In this document: positions 15,085 through 25,500 of the stretch, piece after piece | How the letters are laid out: each line of letters begins with the position of its first letter | Numbering within the stretch: the stretch's first letter is position 1 | Assembly (NCBI GenBank): GCA_965221835.1 | Contig: OZ244916.1 | Coordinates: 62,001 to 126,000, forward strand | DNA length: 64,000 bases | Origin: Persebacter sp965221835 | GTDB taxonomy: Bacteria > Pseudomonadota > Gammaproteobacteria > Tethybacterales > Persebacteraceae | Direction of reading: 5' to 3' | Program-made: the position numbers and the translations under genes | Notes under the pieces: model-generated | Database searches by the model: none | Seen by the model: only the letters and a program-made list of their open reading frames with translations | Told to the model about the DNA's origin: nothing

Positions 15085-16557
15085 ATGACGGCACTGGAAG
15101 AATATACATCGCAGGCGGGGCGTGCGGATTTGGTAAAACAGGTACGCGCCAAGATAAACGCGCTCGGCATAGATTACATTTATTATCAGTTTGTTTCCAT
15201 CACCGGACGCATTGTCGGAAAAGGCATTCCCGCCGACCATTGGGAACGCACCGCCGAAAAAGGGTTTCAACTCGTCTACGGGGCGACGGCGAATTTATAC
15301 ACCGACCGCCACGGCGAATATATCGGCTACGGACCGGAAGCATCCGAATTGGTGGGCATTCCTGACCCGGAAACTTTCGTGCAATTGCCGTGGGACAAAC
15401 GCATCGCCCGCGTATTTTGCACCTGTTTTCGCAATCGCGAAGAAGAGGAAGATCCCGGCGGACCGCTCACTTCCGATTGCCGTGGCAACTTGCGGCGGGC
15501 GCATCGGGCGTTTGAAGACAAACACAAAATGCATTTGCGGGCGGGGATGGAACCGGAAATGATGTGGCTGAAAAAAGGCGCGAACGGATTGCCCGACGGC
15601 GGCTATACCAAACCGAATTGCTATCATATTGATCAGTTTGAAATGTTGCGTCCGGTATTTATGCGTGCGATTGAATATGCCCGTGCGATGGGATTGGATA
15701 TGGTGCAAGGCGACCACGAAGATGCGCCCGGGCAGTTGGAACTCAATTTTGAGTTTGACGAAGTATTGCGCACTTGCGACCGTCTCACGACATACCGCCA
15801 GATTTGCGCACAGGTAGCGCGCGAGTTTGACATTATTGCGTGTTTTATGCCGAAGCCGTTTATGGGCGTTTCGGCGTCCGGCTGTCATCAAAATCTTTCG
15901 TTGTGGACGGGCGGCAAAGATGTGACAAATCCGCTCGGCAACAAAGATTTGCCCGGCATGGAAGGCGCGTTTGTATATCGCAAGGGCGGCGAAAATCTGT
16001 TTATGCCGGACAAATCCAAAGATCCGCGCAAACCCGGACCGGTCGGATTAAACGGCATCGGCGGCGTGGTGGAACATCTGCCGGCACTGACCGCTATCGG
16101 TTGTTCCACGGTCAATTCTTATCGCCGTTTGTGGGACACCGGATTTTGGGCGCCGGTATATGCAGATTGGGGATTCCAAAACCGCACTTGCGGTTTGCGT
16201 GTTTCCGCCCCCGGACGGTTTGAATATCGGGCGGTGGATTCGGCGGTCAATCCGTACTTAATGTCGTCCGCTATTTTGGCGGCGTTCGGAGACGGGATTG
16301 ACAAAAAAATGGATCCCGGCGAACCCGAAAGCCGCAATATTTACGAAGCGATGGAGGCGGGCAAGGAAGTCAAAAAACTGCCGCTGACTTTCGGCGAGGC
16401 GTTGGATCGGTTGTCGGAGGATAAAATCATTTTATCCGGTGCGATGCCCGGCGAAATGGAACGCGTTTTCTTTCACTACAAACGCAACGAGTGGGAGAAG
16501 TTTCTGGCGACCGTCACCGATTGGGATTTGGAAACTTATTGGGATTGCCTGCCATAA
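15085..16557 (+). CDS. Glutamine synthetase family ligase (type III-like), second paralogue
   Basis: 490 residues. Start at 15085 follows a strong 'gggaggag' site; the frame is open further upstream but through promoter sequence. The catalytic core is recognisable: 'GMEPEMMWL', 'GDHEDAPGQLELNF', 'ASGCHQNLSLW' and 'FEYRAVDSAVNPYL'. It differs from the divergent paralogue by a longer N-terminal region and an insertion (about residues 285-320, with 'LFMPDKSKDPRKPGP'). It presumably joins glutamate to ammonia or a small amine; possession of two divergent paralogues side by side suggests that at least one uses an amine other than ammonia. It ends at a clear hairpin terminator. Confidence 0.88.
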   Translation: MTALEEYTSQAGRADLVKQVRAKINALGIDYIYYQFVSITGRIVGKGIPADHWERTAEKGFQLVYGATANLYTDRHGEYIGYGPEASELVGIPDPETFVQLPWDKRIARVFCTCFRNREEEEDPGGPLTSDCRGNLRRAHRAFEDKHKMHLRAGMEPEMMWLKKGANGLPDGGYTKPNCYHIDQFEMLRPVFMRAIEYARAMGLDMVQGDHEDAPGQLELNFEFDEVLRTCDRLTTYRQICAQVAREFDIIACFMPKPFMGVSASGCHQNLSLWTGGKDVTNPLGNKDLPGMEGAFVYRKGGENLFMPDKSKDPRKPGPVGLNGIGGVVEHLPALTAIGCSTVNSYRRLWDTGFWAPVYADWGFQNRTCGLRVSAPGRFEYRAVDSAVNPYLMSSAILAAFGDGIDKKMDPGEPESRNIYEAMEAGKEVKKLPLTFGEALDRLSEDKIILSGAMPGEMERVFFHYKRNEWEKFLATVTDWDLETYWDCLP

Positions 16558-16571
16558 GCGGCGCATCCCCG

Positions 16572-16600
16572 AAAAAGCCCGGCATGTCCGGGTTTTTTTT
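16572..16600 (+). terminator. Rho-independent terminator after the second glutamine synthetase
   Basis: Stem cccgg (16578-16582) and ccggg (16588-16592) with a 5-nt loop, followed by eight T residues. Five A residues precede the stem, so it may also work for the convergent GcvT-like gene on the minus strand. Confidence 0.8.
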
Positions 16601-16670
16601 GTGGGTGCGCGATATTTGGGAAATTAAACGGGCGAATTCGCGAACGAATGGCGCGACTCTTTGCGGAGAT

Positions 16671-18011
16671 TTACGCCTTGTCTCTGATGTTGGCGTAGTG
16701 CGATGGAGTAAATGGCATTTTTACGATTTCGGCGTCTACCGGTGCGCCGGGAATGTCGGCGTATTCCGGCGGCAGATGCGCTTTGAATTTTTTTCCGATT
16801 GTGCCGCAGGGAAATCCGTTTTTGTCAAGTGCGCCGTCAAACGGCACATATCCCATGGCGATGTTCGCGCCGATGTCCGGATGATGCCACGGCGATGTAA
16901 TAAATCCGCACGGTTCGCCGCCTTCCGCTGGCGACAATAGCCAAAAATCCGGCGCAAAATCTTCCACCGGTTTGCCGCCGAAAACCAATCCCGCCAACTG
17001 CAGTTTGTAAGGTTTTTTGCCGGATGCCAAATCGGTTTTCATTTTTTCGAGCGCGCTGCGACCGATATAATCGCCGCGTTTTTTCCATTCGCCCGCCGCC
17101 GAAAGTGAAATTTGATAGCCGAGATTGCATTGAAACGGATTGTGCTGATTGTCCATATCCTGCCCCCACGACAAAATTCCCGCCTGAATGCGGCGGCAGT
17201 GCGGCGGTGCGGTGACCATAAGATTATGCTTTTTTCCGGCGTCCAATATCGCATGCCAGAGTTTTTCGGCATACAGAGTGGAATCGCGCAAATAAACTTC
17301 GTATCCGGGTTCGCCGGAAAATCCGGTTTGCGAAATGACACAGTCGCAACCGGCAATGGTCGCGTTCGCCAGCCCGTAATACGGCATTTTTTCTATAATA
17401 TCCGTCCGCCCGCCGAGCAGATCTTTCATCAACGCCGCCGATTTCTTGCCTTGTATCTGCAGCGGGCAAATGTCCAATTCGTCAATGACGACATTAAATT
17501 TTTTGTCATGATTTACGCCCTGCAGATACATTCCAATGTCTGAGTCGGCGAGCGAAAACCAGAATTCGTCCCGCGCGAGTCGCAACAAGACGGGGTCGTT
17601 CAACACGCCGCCGTCCGTGTTGCATAAGATTGCGTACTTCGCCTGCATCGGTTTGATTGCCGTTGCATCGCGGGTGATGACATAGTCGACAAATGCCTCG
17701 GCGTCCGCGCCTTTCACCATAATTTGCCGTTCCACCGCCACGTTCCACAGCGTCACATATTCTTTTAGCGCGCGATATTCTGCCATCGCGCCGCCGTCTT
17801 CGGGGCGAACATAGCCGAAAGGATGAAAGATGCGGTTATACACCGTCGCCCGCCAGCATCCCGCCTGCATAGACAAGTGCCAAAACGGGGATTTTCGGAT
17901 GCGCGTAAATATCAGCATCTCCACCGGAGTCGGACCAGATTGCCGCAAATTGTAGGGAACGCGGCGGTCGGATTGATCCACCGACTCGGCGTGCGGCACA
18001 AACTCAGACAT
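16671..18011 (-). CDS. GcvT-family methyltransferase, DmdA-like
   Basis: 446 residues from the ATG at 18011, which overlaps the upstream GcvT-like gene by 8 nt. The fold is that of the tetrahydrofolate-dependent aminomethyltransferases. The segments 'LWNVAVERQIMVKGADAEAF', 'GGVLNDPVLLRLARDEFWFSLAD' and 'PLQIQGKKSAALM' recall the DMSP demethylase DmdA more than true glycine-cleavage GcvT. 'AGILSWGQDMDNQHNPFQC' is in the place of the DmdA 'LLSYGNDMT' segment. It is longer than DmdA (~365-380 residues). It could demethylate DMSP or an amine with transfer to THF. The pairing with a second GcvT-like gene argues for a dedicated demethylation step; no gcvH or gcvP is nearby. Confidence 0.75.
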   Translation of the reverse strand: MSEFVPHAESVDQSDRRVPYNLRQSGPTPVEMLIFTRIRKSPFWHLSMQAGCWRATVYNRIFHPFGYVRPEDGGAMAEYRALKEYVTLWNVAVERQIMVKGADAEAFVDYVITRDATAIKPMQAKYAILCNTDGGVLNDPVLLRLARDEFWFSLADSDIGMYLQGVNHDKKFNVVIDELDICPLQIQGKKSAALMKDLLGGRTDIIEKMPYYGLANATIAGCDCVISQTGFSGEPGYEVYLRDSTLYAEKLWHAILDAGKKHNLMVTAPPHCRRIQAGILSWGQDMDNQHNPFQCNLGYQISLSAAGEWKKRGDYIGRSALEKMKTDLASGKKPYKLQLAGLVFGGKPVEDFAPDFWLLSPAEGGEPCGFITSPWHHPDIGANIAMGYVPFDGALDKNGFPCGTIGKKFKAHLPPEYADIPGAPVDAEIVKMPFTPSHYANIRDKA

Positions 18012-19104
18012 GGGTACGGATTTTTTGCGGATCATAAAACGGAGTCGGGACGATTTGCGCGGCGTATTCCGTTCCATCGCCGACCACGACAACTTTTGCG
18101 CCGGGCGCGGCGCAATCCGGACGAATATGGGCGAGCGCAAGCGATTTATTCATTCGCCGCGACCACGCCGGGCTGTTGACTACGCCGACATCTTCCCCGT
18201 CCGCCAAGATTCGTTCTCCGCCGCCGAGTGCACCAGAAAAATCAACATCCAAACCGGCGGGCAAAAATCGTTCCTTGCCGCGCCGTGCCAGTGCCGCCTG
18301 TTTGCCGCGATATTCGCCTTCGCCGCTGATGGTAAAACCTAACCCGACTTCAAACGGCGAATGTTCGGCGGTCATGTCATAGCCGAAAAACAGCAACGCC
18401 GCTTCTATGCGCGCTTTGTCCAGCGCGGTGAAAGAACACGGCATAATGCCGAGCGGGGCGCCTTCGCCGACAATATTGTCCCAAATTTCCACAATTGCCG
18501 CGGCGGAGGCGAAAATCTCATAACCGCGTTCGCCGGAATAGCCGGTGCGAGACAGCAAACACGGATACCCGAACAATTCGGCGGCGCAATGATGAAAATA
18601 CTTCATCGCCGACAAATCCGCCTGCGTATAGCGGCTTAAGAAATCCGCCGCTTTCGGTCCTTGCAGCGAGATGTCGTGCATATCGTCGTCCAGTGCAATA
18701 TCCGCTTTGCGTCCCCGGGCGGACTCGCGCAACCGCTCCATACTTTCGCCCGACCCGTGTACCAACAGCCATTCATCGCCGCAGTTGTAGACGATAGCAT
18801 CGTCGCAGACGCCGCCTTCGTCGTTCAACACCGAACCGTACGCCGATTGTCCGGCGGACAGTTTCTTCAAATCGCGTGAGATAACATGGTCGGCGACAAT
18901 CGCTGCGTCCGCCCCGCGAATGCGGACTTTTTTCAGCCCGGACATGTCAAACAAACCGGCGGTTTCGCGCACGGCATCATGTTCGTCATCGGGATCGGTG
19001 TTATATGTCCACGCCGTTCCCATTCCGTTCCAATCTTCCAGTGTCGAACCAAGTGCGCGATGGCGGGATGCCAACGCCGAAATTCGTGATAATTCTTCCG
19101 TCAT
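18004..19104 (-). CDS. GcvT-family aminomethyltransferase-like protein
   Basis: 366 residues from the ATG at 19104, preceded by 'aaggagc' at a good distance. A longer frame reaching upstream into the minisatellite is rejected. Segments 'AGLFDMSGLKKVRIRGADA', 'GVCDDAIVYNCGDEWLLV', 'ISLQGPKAADFL' and 'SRTGYSGERGYEIF' are the classical order for GcvT/folate-binding YgfZ-type proteins, and 'EYRGKQAAL' lies in the C-terminal part. It most likely moves one-carbon units from a methylated amine to tetrahydrofolate. It is the first gene of a two-gene operon with the DmdA-like gene. Its start codon overlaps by ATGA with the stop of a repeat-encoded coiled-coil reading frame. Confidence 0.8.
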   Translation of the reverse strand: MTEELSRISALASRHRALGSTLEDWNGMGTAWTYNTDPDDEHDAVRETAGLFDMSGLKKVRIRGADAAIVADHVISRDLKKLSAGQSAYGSVLNDEGGVCDDAIVYNCGDEWLLVHGSGESMERLRESARGRKADIALDDDMHDISLQGPKAADFLSRYTQADLSAMKYFHHCAAELFGYPCLLSRTGYSGERGYEIFASAAAIVEIWDNIVGEGAPLGIMPCSFTALDKARIEAALLFFGYDMTAEHSPFEVGLGFTISGEGEYRGKQAALARRGKERFLPAGLDVDFSGALGGGERILADGEDVGVVNSPAWSRRMNKSLALAHIRPDCAAPGAKVVVVGDGTEYAAQIVPTPFYDPQKIRTHV

Positions 19105-19169
19105 TTGTATGCTCCTTTTTTTGCCATCATAACACATTTCCCCCGTGCGGCAAACGGCGGCTTTGCAAA

Positions 19170-19445
19170 AGATTTTTTCCGTAACCGAACGATTCCATTC
19201 CGTAATTTTTTCGTTTGATTCCGCAACCATTGCATCCGATTCCGTAACCGTTGCGTTTTTTTCCGTAATTTTTTCATTTGATTCCGCAACCGTTGCATCC
19301 GATTCCGTAACCGTTGCGTTTTTTTCCGTAATTTTTTCATTTGATTCCGCAACCGTTGCATCCGATTCCGTAACCGTTGCGTTTTTTTCCGTAATTTTTT
19401 TATTTTATTCCGTAACCGAACGATTCCATTCCGTAACCAAATCAT
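19170..19445 (-). repeat. 21/63-bp minisatellite, copy A (heptad-like when read on the minus strand)
   Basis: A 63-bp unit recurs at 19261, 19324 and 19387 and is itself made of three 21-bp sub-units starting 'ttccgtaa' or 'ttccgcaa'. The 21-bp step equals seven codons. On the minus strand a frame from the ATG at 19445 reads a heptad repeat of the form Leu-Arg-Asn/Lys-x-x-x-x for ~90 residues and stops at 19101, overlapping the gcvT-like start by ATGA. It may encode a short basic leucine-zipper peptide or be a non-coding satellite. A second copy is at 37445-37675. 19105-19169 holds nothing I recognise. Confidence 0.85.
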
Positions 19446-19516
19446 CCCGCCGCTTTTATTTTTTTTCGGGCGGGGGGGAATTTATAAAATTTTGGTTTGG
19501 GGGTGGGAATTTTGCA
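19429..19516 (+). repeat. 88-bp conserved flank of the minisatellite, copy A
   Basis: Nearly identical to 37659-37746: 'ccgtaaccaaatcatcccgc', a T-rich run, a G-run of seven to eight, 'aatttataaaattttggttt'. It contains a cccgcc...ggcggg inverted repeat. It is always on the same side of the minisatellite, so it is part of the duplicated element, and its minus-strand reading lies directly upstream of the heptad-frame ATG. Confidence 0.9.
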
Positions 19517-19539
19517 ATTTTGGGATTTTTGTGTATAAT
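19512..19539 (+). promoter_or_regulatory. Promoter of the giant cysteine-repeat protein gene
   Basis: TTGCAA at 19512-19517 and TATAAT at 19534-19539 with a 16-bp spacer, about 45 bp before the likely start. The -35 box sits at the edge of the duplicated 88-bp flank. Confidence 0.65.
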
Positions 19540-19586
19540 GCAATAAATTTTGGGTTGATATTTTTTGAGGTATTGATATTAATATT

Positions 19587-22500
19587 TTGCGATTATTGAA
19601 TGGGAGAGGCGGTCGTTGGGCTGCGATTTTGGCTTTGGCAGCGGCGATGCTGGGGGCGGTTGTCGCACCGGCATCTGCGGATGTTTTTTTACAAGCCGCC
19701 GCAAACGAAACCGCCGCCGGCGTTGGTGCATCCCTTGGGCATACCCGTACCACCGCAGGTACGGCGAGAAATTTAGCGACAACGCAATGCAACGAGTTGC
19801 AACTCGGCGCTTGCTCTCGGATTGGTGGCAATAACGGGATTGACCGCCGACATGTCGCCGTGTACATCGGTTATCCCGAAGATGGCAGCGCACCGACATT
19901 GTATCCGGGGAGATCCGACGCTGGCGAACCCGACAATATTGCCAATGCACGGGCGGATGCGGAGGAGCGATGCACGAGCGACTCCAATCTGGGACCTAAC
20001 AGATTTTGTACATGTTTGGCGGCGATAGAAGAATCGGTAGAAGGTACTGCTTTTCGGAGACGGCACCATTTCAGTTATGAAAATCCGTCCGTGCGGAGCG
20101 GGATGGTAAATAACGCCGATTGCAGATTTTATTATACCAATACTAACCCGTTCGGTGGATGTCCGGCAGGGACGACTCGGGATAACAGCGTGGGACTCGG
20201 TATTCAGGGCTATTTTTGCGAAGCACCGCCGCCGCCGCCGCCGGTTATTTGTTCTGGTACCACGCCGATAAATGAAAATAATGTTTGCGTTCAGGCGACA
20301 ACTATTGAACAATGCGAAAGTTTGCCGGGCGGGGCGACTTCGCCGATTCCCGCCGCCGATGGCAGTTGTCGCCCTGCAACAAGCGACAGCGATTGCGACA
20401 CCGCAACGGGCGGGGCAAGACCGGAAGCCAGCGGCGGCGCATGTATTGAGGCAACGCCGGTTTCTTGTTCCGGCACCACGCCGATAGATAATGGCGGCAC
20501 ATGCGAAGGGGCGGATAGCGTATCTGATTGCGAAAGTTTGCCGGACGGGGCGACTTCGCCGATTCCCGCTGGCGATGGCAGTTGTCGCCCGGCGGCAAGC
20601 AACAACGAATGTTTCAGCCGAGCAGGCGGGGCAAGACCGGAAGAAAGCGGCGGCGCATGTATTGCGGCGACAAGTGACGCCGGTTGCCCGAATAATCGCC
20701 CGTTTTATCGACCCGGCACAAACGGCGCAATCGGCAACTGTCACAGGATGAGCGAAGCGGGAAATCCTACCGCACCTGTTGCGATTCGGTGTCTTGGTGG
20801 ACCCCAACCCCGGTTTGATGTAGATGTGGATCTTGACGACAGTGAAAATTGCACGACCATTTTGTCGAATACCCCCAATGGTCGCAATGAGGGCAGCAAT
20901 ATTCCCGGGGTTACCGTTGTACTTGTCGGCGTGTATGGCGGTGATCGCCTTTTTAGCATTATTAACAATCGCACCGATGGTCAAACCGCCGCCATAGATT
21001 ATGCAAACGATTATAGCGATGACTACCATCTCGTGCCGCTTCGGGCGGAGTATCCGAGTGTTCGGTTGGGGGATATTGGTTCAGGCAACAATGGAGAAGC
21101 AACGCCGTTTAGGTCGCAAAATGGTATCGTAATTGGAAGGGGACTAGTTCTTGGGATAAGGGATGGACAAAGGATTGGAGTCCAGTATTATTCCGTGCCG
21201 CAAGCACCGCTTGTTTGTTCTGGTACCACGCCGATAAATGAAAATAATGTTTGCATTCAAGCAACAACCGTTGAGCAATGCCAAAGTTTGACGGACGGGG
21301 CGGATGCGCCGATTCCCGCCGATGATGGCAGTTGTCGCACGCCCGAAAACTTCCGTGAATGCTATATGGCTAACCCGAACGCCCCGATTTATGATACCGA
21401 AGTGTCGGGGGCTGTAAAATGTCGCTCCGCCACCCCCGATACGCTGGAAGAAGGGGCGGCTTGCAACGCTGCGAATCGGTTGCGACCGTACCGAATTCCA
21501 TCTAATGATGAATGTCGTGCGCCGCAGAACAATGCGGAATGCGGGACGATATATCCGGCGGAGGGGAATATCTATTATGATAACAGCATAGAAGTTAATG
21601 CGGAGGCGGAGATTTATACCAAATGCCGCCTGCCGACAGACAACGAAGAATGCGCTGAAATATCTGCGGCACATCCGCAATTTAACAACGACGCATGCGA
21701 AGAGGCAACGGATGTAAGCGGATGTCCGACTTCCCGCCCGTTTTTTGACGACAACGCAACCGGCAACTGTTCCGCCATTGACCCAACCGCAGAAGTATGT
21801 TCCGGCACCACACCAATTTCCACCGATGAAGGCGGTTGTCGCCAGGCGGTGAGTGTCGCCGATTGTCAAACCTTATCCGCCACGGCTCCGGTTCCCACCG
21901 ACGAAGGCGATTGTCGCCCCATCGGGGATAATCAGGATTGCGCCCTCGTTTTTCCGACGGGTACGAGAGTGATTTTTGACCTGGCGGCAACTCTGGGAGA
22001 TGGTCTACCTTGCCGCGGTCCCGGCGGTGCCAATATTCAAATGGAACAAGATTTTTTATGTTTTGCCCGGGATTCGAGTTTGCCGATAAATATTGGCGGC
22101 GGTCGCTGCGGTGTGCCGACAGAACAATCGCATTGCGCACGGGTGCCGGATACGGGTGATTTCTATGACCTCGATATAGCCGAAGACATCAAATGTCGCG
22201 ACCCGGAAAGCAACGATGAATGTAACGAAATAAGTTCAACAAATCCGCAATTGATGGACGACAACACTTGCGCACCGGCGACAAGCGAACTCGGCTGTCC
22301 GATTCTCCGCCCGTTTTATGAAGCAGTCGTCACGAACCCCGGCAACTGTCGGGCAGCGAATAATCTGGCAGAATGTCCGGCGCATCGTTCGTTTTACGAA
22401 GTTGGTGAGCCCGGCAACTGCCGACCGCCGACAAGCAACGATGAATGCTACGACATAAATCGGGCAAATCCGCAATTGATGGATGACGGTACTTGCGCAC

Positions 22501-25500
22501 CGGCGACAAGTAACGACGGATGTCCGACTAGTCGCCCGACTTATGAATCCGATGGCAGCGAATCGGAAAACGGCAACTGCCGCTTTCCCGCAAATTTCCG
22601 GGAATGTTATGCGTTTAATACGGACGCCCCGATTTATGACTCCGATATGGCGGGGGATATAAAATGTCGCGCCATCCAATCCGGGACGGAAGAGGGAGTT
22701 GTATGTAATGCCGCTACCCCGTCAACGCCGTACCGAAATCCGGATGATGGTAGTTGCAGTGCGCCGGGGAACAACGCGGAATGTGCGGCGGTGTATCCGC
22801 CGGAGGGGGATGTTTATTATGATGCCGCCCAAGTCGTTGACGGGGCGGCGACTCCTACCAAATGCCGCCCGCCGCGAAACAATAATGAATGCAACGATAT
22901 AGACCCCGCCATGACGGAATCTTTTGCAATAGACCGTATCGGCAGATGTCGGCTGGCGACTTCCGATGCCGGCTGTCCGGATGTCCGCTTTATTTACGCA
23001 CAAGGACACGGGCAATCAATAGGAGATTGTCGTGCGGCGTTGGCACATGCCGACTGCCCCGCCCAAAACTCGTTTTATCATCCCACCGATTCAACGGACA
23101 CCGGCAACTGCCGCCAGCCGACAAGCACCGCCGAATGTAAAATGATAGATGTCAATACGCCGCGGTTAAATAACGGTATATGCGAAAGTGTCGCTACCCA
23201 CGAAGAATGCCAAGATTTGGATGCAAATGAGCCGATTCTCAACGGCACGGGCGGTTGTCGTGCGGCGGCGGGACAAGAATGCGAAAATATAGTAAGTGCG
23301 AATACGCCGATTCTCAACGGCAGCGGCGGTTGTCGTGCGGCAACGAACAACGACGAGTGCGCCGCTTTTGTCAATACACGGACGGACGAGGTTAACGGTG
23401 CTTGCGTATTGGCGACAGACCATAGCGGATGTCCGACCGCCCGCCCGTATTATGAATCCGGCGAAGGGCATCCCGGCGACTGCCGCCAAGTGGATGACGA
23501 CCCCAACGAATGCAACGAAATAGACCCAACGAGAACGCAACCGGTGCAGCCCAATGGAACAACTTGCGAACTTGCGACCGGTCCGATAGGATGTCCGATA
23601 ATCCGTCCGGTTTTTGACGAAACCAGCTCCGCATCAATCGGCAACTGCCGCCCGGCAACGACTTTGGCGGAATGCGAAACGAATGTCGGTGCGGAAGATC
23701 CGATTCCCGACCCCACAGGAAATGGTTGTCGTCCGGCGGCGGATAGTGCCGAGTGCGTAATGTACACAAGCGGCGAAAATCCGAGAAGACCGGTTCGTAT
23801 CCCCGATGGTGAAGCGGATGCGGGCGGTTGCCGCACGGCGGCGAATAGTGCCGAATGTCGCGATTTGGTAAATCGGAATACGCCGATAGAGAATGGCGGC
23901 GATTGTATTGCGGCGACCACCCCCGGAGAATGTCGGGCGCTGGATGCCGCCACGCCGATTCCCGTAACATCGGGCGCAAATGCGGGGTCATGTCGTGCGG
24001 CGACTAACAACAACGATTGCCAGACAAATGCGGGACCGAACACGCCGATAGCAGACAACGGCGCATGTATTAGGGCGACCACCGTCGACCAATGTCGGAC
24101 GCTGGATGCTGCCACGCCGATTCCCGTAACATCGGGCGCAAATAGGGGTTCATGTCGTGCGGCGAACGATAGCGCCGATTGCCGGGATAATGTGAGCCCG
24201 AACACGCCGATAGCGCAAAACGGCGCATGCGTTGCGGCGACTACCACCGAACAATGTCAGGCGTTGGATGTAAATACGCCGATTTTTGTCAACACGGGCG
24301 CATGTCGTGCGGCGTCGACGTTGCCTGATAGCGGCGATTGCCGGGATAATGTGGGCGAGACCACGCCGATTTCAAACGGCAATGGCGGTTGTATGGCGGC
24401 GACAAATTTCTCCGAATGTGTGGCGTTGGATCCCAATAAGCCGATTGTCGCTGCCAGCGGCGCATGTCGTGCGGCGAATAATAGCGCCGATTGTTTGGCG
24501 AATACGGATTCGACCACGCCGATAGCAGACAACGGCGCATGTATTGCGGCGACCACCGTCGACCAATGTCGGGCGCTGAATGCCGCCACGCCGATTCCCA
24601 GAAGCGGCGAATGTGTTGCGGCGGCGAATAGTGCCGAATGTCTGAGTGTTGCGGGCGAGACCACGCCGATAGCACAAGGCGGCGCATGCGTTGCGGCGAC
24701 CAGCACCGAACAATGTCGGGCGTTGAATGCCAACACGCCGATTGCCGACGGCGGCAGATGTCGCCGGGCGACTGATAGCGCCGATTGTTTGGCGAATACG
24801 GCTTCGACCACGCCGATACAACAAAACGGCGCATGTATTGCGGCGGCTACCACCGCACAATGTCAGAATCTTAATCAAAATACGCCGATTCCCGTAACAT
24901 CGGGCGCAAATAGGGGTTCATGTCGTGCGGTTGCGGCGGCGCCCACCACCGAATGCGAGAGTTTGGTAAGTGCGGACACGCCGGTTCCCAATGGCAACGG
25001 CGGTTGTCGTGCGGCGTCGACGAATACGGCAAGCACCGAATGCCGGGATATGGTCAGTGCGAATACGCCGATTCCCGACGGTTCGGGCAGATGTATTGAG
25101 GCGACAAATCCCACCCAATGTTTGGCATTGAATGCCAATGCGCCGATTGCCGTAACAACGGGCGCAAATATGGGTTCATGCCGTGCGGCGGCGGCGGCAC
25201 CCACCACCGAATGCCGGGATTTGGTAAGCTTGACCACACCGGTTCCCAATGGCAGCGGCGGTTGTCGTGCGGCGACGAACGATAACGACTGTATGACGAT
25301 GGTAAGTACGGAAACGCCGGTTCGCACATCCGCAGGCGCTTGCGTTTCTACTTTGAATTGCGGAGGGACGACTCCGGTTGCGCGCGGCGGCGAATGTGTT
25401 GAGGCGGCGAATAGCGAAGAATGCAGGACTTTGGTAAGCCAGAACACGCCGATTCGCAACAACGATGGCAGTTGCCGTAAGGCGACAGATAATAACGATT

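Noticed and set aside
13590..15170. Longer forms of the two glutamine synthetases (526 and 527 residues)
   Set aside because: The extra N-terminal parts overlap in the divergent promoter region and have no homology-like features; strong ribosome sites mark the starts at 14885 and 15085.
19170..19445. CRISPR array
   Set aside because: The 21/63-bp units are contiguous, with no unique spacers and no cas genes.
19101..19445. Heptad-repeat protein as a confident gene
   Set aside because: Start and heptads are shared with the second copy, but the C-terminal ends differ and run into neighbouring genes; kept as a repeat and a finding, not as a gene.
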